Source: Mariniphaga sp041686935
GTDB lineage: Bacteria > Bacteroidota > Bacteroidia > Bacteroidales > Prolixibacteraceae
DNA length: 64,000 nucleotides
Direction of reading: 5' to 3'
Assembly (NCBI GenBank): GCA_041686935.1
Contig: JAWLCW010000023.1
Span: forward strand, 43,925 to 107,924
The translations under genes and the position numbers were made by a program. Numbering within the stretch: position 1 is the stretch's first letter; each line of letters opens with the position of its first letter. Below are positions 60,366-64,000 of this stretch, piece after piece. The notes beneath the pieces were generated by a model, which saw only the letters and a list, made by a program, of their open reading frames with translations, had not been told where the DNA came from and did not search any database.

Positions 60366-61046
60366 TTATTTCTTTAGTTTCAGTGTTTTCAAATTAATCT
60401 TTCCACAATGAATTTCCTTATCGTTAACTCTGTAGAAAATATTTTGCTCTTTTATGCTAAGTCCCGTTCTCAATGTGCCGTCTACTCCTTTATTAAAAAG
60501 AGTTACAATATAAAAACCGTTAGAACTTTTCGGGTTGACAGTTCTTTTTAACTCGCCCTGTTTATTAAGGTTATTGTCTAAATATTTTTCTAAATCAAGA
60601 CCATAATTAAATAGAGGTTCTTTCTGGGATGTAATTGTGTCGGAGGGAATAAATAGTTTAAATAATCTACCCGGTGAAGACGGTAGCTCATATGAATCTT
60701 CAGAAAATTCCATTCTAAATTCGAAGGGATTATTAGTTTCATTGGTTATACGAGTCCAAAAAACAGCATAAATATATTCTTCGCCCATACGGTCAGTGTA
60801 TTTTAGTCCACCTCTTGGATAGCTGTTTTCTATTATTAAGGCATGACCAATGGAATCAGCGTAATCGTATCTGGTGTCAACATTCTTTTGGTTAGACACA
60901 TTTACACCAGTTTGACTTTCAGTATTCATCACAGTCTTAGATTTCTCTAATTCTTTTGAATCTTTAAGTGGTGTTGATTTACGCTCTTGTCCACAAGAAA
61001 AAAACACTGTGGTCATTAAAATTAATATTGGTAATATTCTTCTCAT
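60366..61046 (-). CDS. Lipoprotein of unknown function 1
   Basis: Start at ATG 61046 (226 aa, MRRILPILILMTTVFFSCGQ); a longer frame begins at 61061. The lipobox is VFFSCGQE. The rest is beta-rich (YDYADSIGHALIIENSYPRG, TDRMGEEYIYAVFWTRITNE, FYRVNDKEIHCGKINLKTL) and matches no family I know. The block just upstream (61075-61186) is duplicated upstream of the other lipoprotein gene. Confidence 0.75.
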   Translation of the reverse strand: MRRILPILILMTTVFFSCGQERKSTPLKDSKELEKSKTVMNTESQTGVNVSNQKNVDTRYDYADSIGHALIIENSYPRGGLKYTDRMGEEYIYAVFWTRITNETNNPFEFRMEFSEDSYELPSSPGRLFKLFIPSDTITSQKEPLFNYGLDLEKYLDNNLNKQGELKRTVNPKSSNGFYIVTLFNKGVDGTLRTGLSIKEQNIFYRVNDKEIHCGKINLKTLKLKK

Positions 61047-61074
61047 ATTTTCAGCTTGCACACAATAGTTCAGA

Positions 61075-61186
61075 GCAAGTTTTCGACTCGGATGCGTATT
61101 ACTTAATTGTCAATAAAATACAAATTATTTAGTGTTATGAAATACTTGAATTTACCGACATAGCCGGGAAGAAATTTGCACAGTGT
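61075..61186. repeat. 112-bp duplicated block, copy A
   Basis: Shares gcaagttttcgac.cggat.cgtatt, attgtc.ataaaatacaaa and cgggaagaaatttgcaca with 62910-63021, about 85 percent by eye. It lies 29 bp upstream of a lipoprotein start, as copy B lies 108 bp upstream of the other. Confidence 0.8.
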
Positions 61187-61199
61187 TATAGCCTTTGTT

Positions 61200-61595
61200 T
61201 TAACTTTTATAAATCAAATTCATTTCAGATAATTCCTGTCCAATTTGATGAATTCCACTTAATATTTTTTCAGTTTGGTTTTCCGATGGCTTTTTATGTC
61301 CTTGCACATACTGAGATAATAGTGTAGGGTTCATTCCAATTTTTTCCGCAAGAAATTTTGCGTTAAGCACTTTATAATATTGGAAGAATTGTGCAAAGTC
61401 AATTTCAAATTTTAAATTCTCATGGGTAATTTCAAATTCTTCTTCAAAATTTAATTGAGTTGCTTCAAGTGCATTATTTATTAATTCAGGAATAGTTCTG
61501 CCAGTAGTAAATATTGGATATTCTTCGGAATATGCAGAAAAACCAGTCTTTGTTTTTTCAACTATTATTTTAATTTTTTTCTTTAATGTTTTCAT
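61200..61595 (-). CDS. hicB: HicB-like antitoxin with HTH
   Basis: 131 aa. Degenerate RNase H-like HicB N-terminus (KIKIIVEKTKTGFSAYSEEY, TTGRTIPELINNALEATQLN) and a C-terminal HTH (AEKIGMNPTLLSQYVQGHKK). It follows the hicA remnant by 11 bp. HicB blocks HicA and represses the operon. Because hicA is interrupted, it may now act alone. Confidence 0.85.
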   Translation of the reverse strand: MKTLKKKIKIIVEKTKTGFSAYSEEYPIFTTGRTIPELINNALEATQLNFEEEFEITHENLKFEIDFAQFFQYYKVLNAKFLAEKIGMNPTLLSQYVQGHKKPSENQTEKILSGIHQIGQELSEMNLIYKS

Positions 61596-61606
61596 AATTC
61601 CTGTTT

Positions 61607-61795
61607 TTAAAGTGTTATTCCTGCATCTCTCAAAATTTTTTTCTCAAGTCATTTGCCGACTTCTTGACTTCCATGATTTGGAAAAATTATTATTCCTTCT
61701 TTTTGGTCATGTTTCATTTTAACATGCGACCCTTTTTGTGAAACTGGATACCAGCCATCTTTTTTCAAGAGTCGGAATAATTCGGAACATTTCAT
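61607..61795 (-). pseudogene. hicA: hicA toxin gene interrupted by an in-frame TGA
   Basis: The frame from ATG 61795 reads MKCSELFRLLKKDGWYPVSQ, KGSHVKMKHDQKEGIIIFPN and HGSQEVGK, then TGA at 61651-61649, then LEKKILRDAGITL and TAA. HicA proteins have Gly at that place (EVGKGLEKKIL), so a GGA-to-TGA change explains it. The catalytic His (GSHVKM) is before the stop; 14 C-terminal positions are lost. A 48-aa product may be inactive. Confidence 0.85.
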
Positions 61796-61881
61796 GTATT
61801 AATAATATTTTTCTAAATCATTTCAAAGGTAAATAATAATTTACTTTTTAGCAAGGAATTATTTTTAAAATTTTTCCTTTT

Positions 61882-61936
61882 CAATAAATAGGACTCATCG
61901 CTGGGTCTTGCCGACCGCTCAGACTCCTATTTATTG
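61882..61936. repeat. Long inverted repeat downstream of a lipoprotein gene
   Basis: Arms caataaataggact and a(g)actcctatttattg (12 perfect bp caataaatagga/tcctatttattg) enclose a 31-bp GC-rich loop. It begins 20 bp past the lipoprotein-2 stop (minus strand), so it may end that transcript, though no T-run follows. A cassette recombination site is another reading. Confidence 0.6.
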
Positions 61937-61956
61937 TGGGCAGTGCATCTAGTTCA

Positions 61957-62802
61957 TTAATAATAATCATATTTAGTAACATAACTCATTGCCGAACTAT
62001 ACATTGAAAGTTCTTCGGATTCGAGATAAATCAAATTGTCATTTCTATCATAATAACGCCTGATTTCTCTTATTTTTTTGTTATTATTTATGTTGAAAAT
62101 TTCAGTTTTTACATTTAGTCCTTTTTGATAACTATGTACACTAAACTGAATAGGCGTATTATCCGTTCCTGAATAATTAGTTTCTTCGACTAATTTTCCT
62201 TGATTATCATATTCATATTTAATATATGTTACAAGTACACTGCGCCAGGGTTCAGAGCCAAAATATCCATTTTCATATTTATCCTCACGTATCAAACGGT
62301 TATTGACATAAAAATATAGAGTAGAATCAACTCGATTTTGAGTCATTTGAGGATATTCTATCACTTCTTTTTGTTTTTTTTCGTTATTATCGTATGAGTA
62401 TGTGTAAGTTCTCAGATTTAAAAATCCTGTATTAGAGTTAGTGTTGGAATGATTATAAATAATTTTCTCTAGTAGACCTTCACTGTTATAAACATAGTCA
62501 GAGTATGAAAAAAGTCCAACGATAGTTCCATTTTCAAATATAGGTGTTCCGTTTTCGTACATAGGTTGAGATTCTTTACTTATCCTGCCTTGTTCGTCAT
62601 ATTCATATTGCGTAATAATCACACCAGTTTCTTTTGAGTCTACCGATTCTACATACGAAATATGTTTTAATTTACTGCCTTTCGCATACAAAATTTTGTT
62701 ATCGTCTATTCCAGGTTTTTCACAACTTGAAAACATCGTCATTCCTGCGAGGCAAATTGCTACTGCAACCACGCTCCTCATACTTAATCTGTTTTCGCAC
62801 AT
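61957..62802 (-). CDS. Lipoprotein of unknown function 2, with YD-like repeats
   Basis: 281 aa. Signal peptide and lipobox FSSCEKPG. About six repeats of a Y-x-Y-D/N-x-x-G pattern: YEYDEQGRISKES, YVYNSEGLLEKI, YTYSYDNNEKKQKEV, YEYDNQGKLVEET, RYYDRNDNLIYLE. This resembles Rhs/YD or DUF4595-like repeats in Bacteroidota surface lipoproteins. The gene is flanked by an 11-bp near-perfect inverted word (gtgggcagtgc at 61936, gcattgcccac at 62889). Confidence 0.78.
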   Translation of the reverse strand: MCENRLSMRSVVAVAICLAGMTMFSSCEKPGIDDNKILYAKGSKLKHISYVESVDSKETGVIITQYEYDEQGRISKESQPMYENGTPIFENGTIVGLFSYSDYVYNSEGLLEKIIYNHSNTNSNTGFLNLRTYTYSYDNNEKKQKEVIEYPQMTQNRVDSTLYFYVNNRLIREDKYENGYFGSEPWRSVLVTYIKYEYDNQGKLVEETNYSGTDNTPIQFSVHSYQKGLNVKTEIFNINNNKKIREIRRYYDRNDNLIYLESEELSMYSSAMSYVTKYDYY

Positions 62803-62909
62803 AATTTTAAAAATTTTATGTCATTGTCAGACTGTTTATTTCGTTTGACGTTCAATTCAACTTTATATTGTCCTACTGCGCTATCTCGCATTGCCCACTA
62901 CGGGCAAGT

Positions 62910-63021
62910 GCAAGTTTTCGACCCGGATACGTATTGCTTGATTGTCCATAAAATACAAAATATTTAGCGATATGAGATACATGAATTTACCACCAAAACC
63001 GGGAAGAAATTTGCACAATGT
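62910..63021. repeat. 112-bp duplicated block, copy B
   Basis: Matches 61075-61186 in the same orientation; see that entry. It lies between the HigA-like gene and lipoprotein 2. Confidence 0.8.
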
Positions 63022-63052
63022 GTGTGCGTTCGGCTTTCATTTTCTTTTTTAG

Positions 63053-63370
63053 TTAAACGGCATTATTAAGTAATTCCACATTAAAATTTATTTTTGCATC
63101 CAATGCCCTGAAAACTTTTAAGATTGTTTCAAACCGTGCATCTGTCAAATGATTTTCAATTTTTGAAATTTGAGCTTTTTTTACTCCAACCAATTTCCCG
63201 AGTTGTTCCTGAGTCAGATTTTTCTCTTCTCTTATTTTTCTGATTGTCTGTCCTAAAACATCAAGCCGTAATTCCTCTTCAAAAATATCTCTTTCTTTTG
63301 AGCCTTTAATTCCAATATGCTCATCAATCATATCATCTATGCTTTTTTTTCTTATTTTTTCTGCTTTCAT
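63053..63370 (-). CDS. XRE-family HTH antitoxin (HigA-like)
   Basis: 105 aa. HTH in LGQTIRKIREEKNLTQEQLG and KLVGVKKAQISKIENHLTDA near residue 60. It overlaps the toxin gene stop by 4 bp, with toxin first, the HigBA order. It should repress the operon and neutralise the toxin. Confidence 0.88.
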   Translation of the reverse strand: MKAEKIRKKSIDDMIDEHIGIKGSKERDIFEEELRLDVLGQTIRKIREEKNLTQEQLGKLVGVKKAQISKIENHLTDARFETILKVFRALDAKINFNVELLNNAV

Positions 63371-63714
63371 TTCTTTTGTTTTTTAAATTCAAAATAAATT
63401 TTTCTTATCTCCTCTGCCTTTTTTATCTCATTTTTAGGAGTCTTTTTGGTTTTTTTAATTATTCCATGAGTTGCTAAAACAAGTGTTTCTTTATTACCTG
63501 TTTTATCCCAAAATGCAAAAAGTCGATAATGCTTTTTTTCAAACAGCGTCCGAAATTCCCAGATGTTTTCGTTTAATTTTTTAAATAATTCCGGGTCATT
63601 TGTTAACTGCGATTTTTTCAGGTTATAATAAATTTTCCTACGAACTTTTAACTCCAGGGAATCCATAAAATCAATTGCTTCATCCAAAAAGTCAATATTG
63701 AATTTTTCTTCCAT
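63367..63714 (-). CDS. RelE/HigB-type toxin (Gp49-like)
   Basis: 115 aa. IWEFRTLFEKKHYRLFAFWD followed by ETLVLATHGIIKKTKKTP is the Gp49/DUF891 signature, with the Lys-rich tail (PKNEIKKAEEIRK). Such toxins cut mRNA on the ribosome. Two-gene module with the HTH protein, next to an IS end. Confidence 0.87.
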   Translation of the reverse strand: MEEKFNIDFLDEAIDFMDSLELKVRRKIYYNLKKSQLTNDPELFKKLNENIWEFRTLFEKKHYRLFAFWDKTGNKETLVLATHGIIKKTKKTPKNEIKKAEEIRKIYFEFKKQKK

Positions 63715-63829
63715 TCAAGTAGTTTTATGCAAAAATAAGAGTTTCTTAATTAGGAAACAAGTGAATTTTAAGAATACGGTATTTAATTTCTTTCAAGCTG
63801 ACGCATAACGTTTGATGGTATGGTGGATA

Positions 63830-64000
63830 TTTCGATGATGCTGACCCCCTGTTTCGGTGATATTGACCCCCCTTGCAGTAAGTGGTTCAAAGAACAGAGT
63901 GCATGACAATATTACATCTTTTTTCTCAAACTTTCTCCTTTCAGTTCAATTCGGTGCGAAGTATGCACCAGACGGTCTAAAATGGCATCAGCAATTGTTT
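63830..64000. mobile_element. End of an IS21-family insertion sequence
   Basis: Repeated words gatgctgacccccctg/gatattgaccccccttg (at about 63836-63875) resemble the multiple terminal repeats of IS21-family elements, next to the istB 3' end. The rest of the element, including istA, lies beyond the window. The exact tip and target duplication cannot be set from one end. Confidence 0.7.
63912..64000 (-). CDS. istB: IstB-like IS21 helper ATPase, C-terminus only
   Basis: The minus frame from the window edge to TAA at 63914-63912 reads TIADAILDRLVHTSHRIELK followed by GESLRKKM, the typical end of IS21 IstB. Upstream (N-terminal) part is outside the window. Confidence 0.85.
   Translation of the reverse strand, partial: TIADAILDRLVHTSHRIELKGESLRKKM

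Overview
The window looks like a chromosomal segment of a Bacteroidota bacterium, probably an environmental Marinilabiliales/Prolixibacteraceae-type organism. The basis is a type IX secretion C-terminal domain, SurA-like foldase triplets, an OstA-like protein, a CreD/wHTH/membrane-protein operon, TAnnTTTG-like promoter boxes, and dispersed palindromic repeats of a Bacteroidota kind. Family assignments rest on reading motifs by eye; no database search was run.

Region 1 (about 1-21.5 kb, minus strand, transcribed right to left) is a surface-polysaccharide locus. From its 5' end it reads pseC-pseF-pseG-pseH-pseI (CMP-pseudaminic acid synthesis), a Wzx flippase, a beta-propeller lipoprotein, a glycosyltransferase with bacterial sialyltransferase motifs (a candidate pseudaminyltransferase), a Wzy-like polymerase, a GT4, then capE, capF, capG (UDP-L-FucNAc synthesis) with a sugar-ketoisomerase-like cupin, another GT4, a GNAT, a DegT aminotransferase and a truncated CapD-like dehydratase. 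No separate pseB is visible. CapE makes the same type of keto-sugar, so it may feed both sugars. Small accessory genes interrupt the locus: a GxxExxY nuclease-like gene and a GIY-YIG gene, each inside its own dispersed-repeat family, and an MNT/HEPN pair.

Region 2 (about 21.5-29.3 kb) is an accessory, repeat-dense patch. It holds two paralogous AlbA_2/HATPase/wHTH proteins that carry different 12-bp tandem repeats at the same hinge, a second MNT/HEPN pair, a VapBC-like pair between about 135-bp direct repeats, at least five gtgaaat/atttcac hairpins, three copies of a possible promoter-bearing repeat, and a nucleotide-sugar dehydrogenase with a 35-codon in-frame insertion that looks repeat-derived.

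Region 3 (about 29.5-59 kb) is mostly conserved chromosome: an SLC13 transporter, a B3/B4-domain protein, an acyltransferase, the creD operon, a sulfatase, and a leucine/isoleucine biosynthesis operon (leuA-leuC-leuD-cimA-[DUF433/DUF5615 pair]-leuB-ilvA). That operon is preceded by what looks like a complete attenuator: a 23-aa Ile/Leu-rich leader peptide, an antiterminator and an intrinsic terminator. Next come an OstA-like protein, a MoxR ATPase, three SurA/parvulin-type foldases, guaB, recQ, rsgA, a VOC protein and an alpha/beta hydrolase.

Region 4 (about 59-64 kb) is again accessory: a secreted cupredoxin with a T9SS tail, a probable group II intron 3' remnant, two lipoproteins preceded by the same duplicated 112-bp block, a HicAB module whose toxin gene has an in-frame TGA, a HigBA-like pair, and the end of an IS21-family element (istB C-terminus) at the window edge. 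No rRNA, tRNA or CRISPR array was seen.
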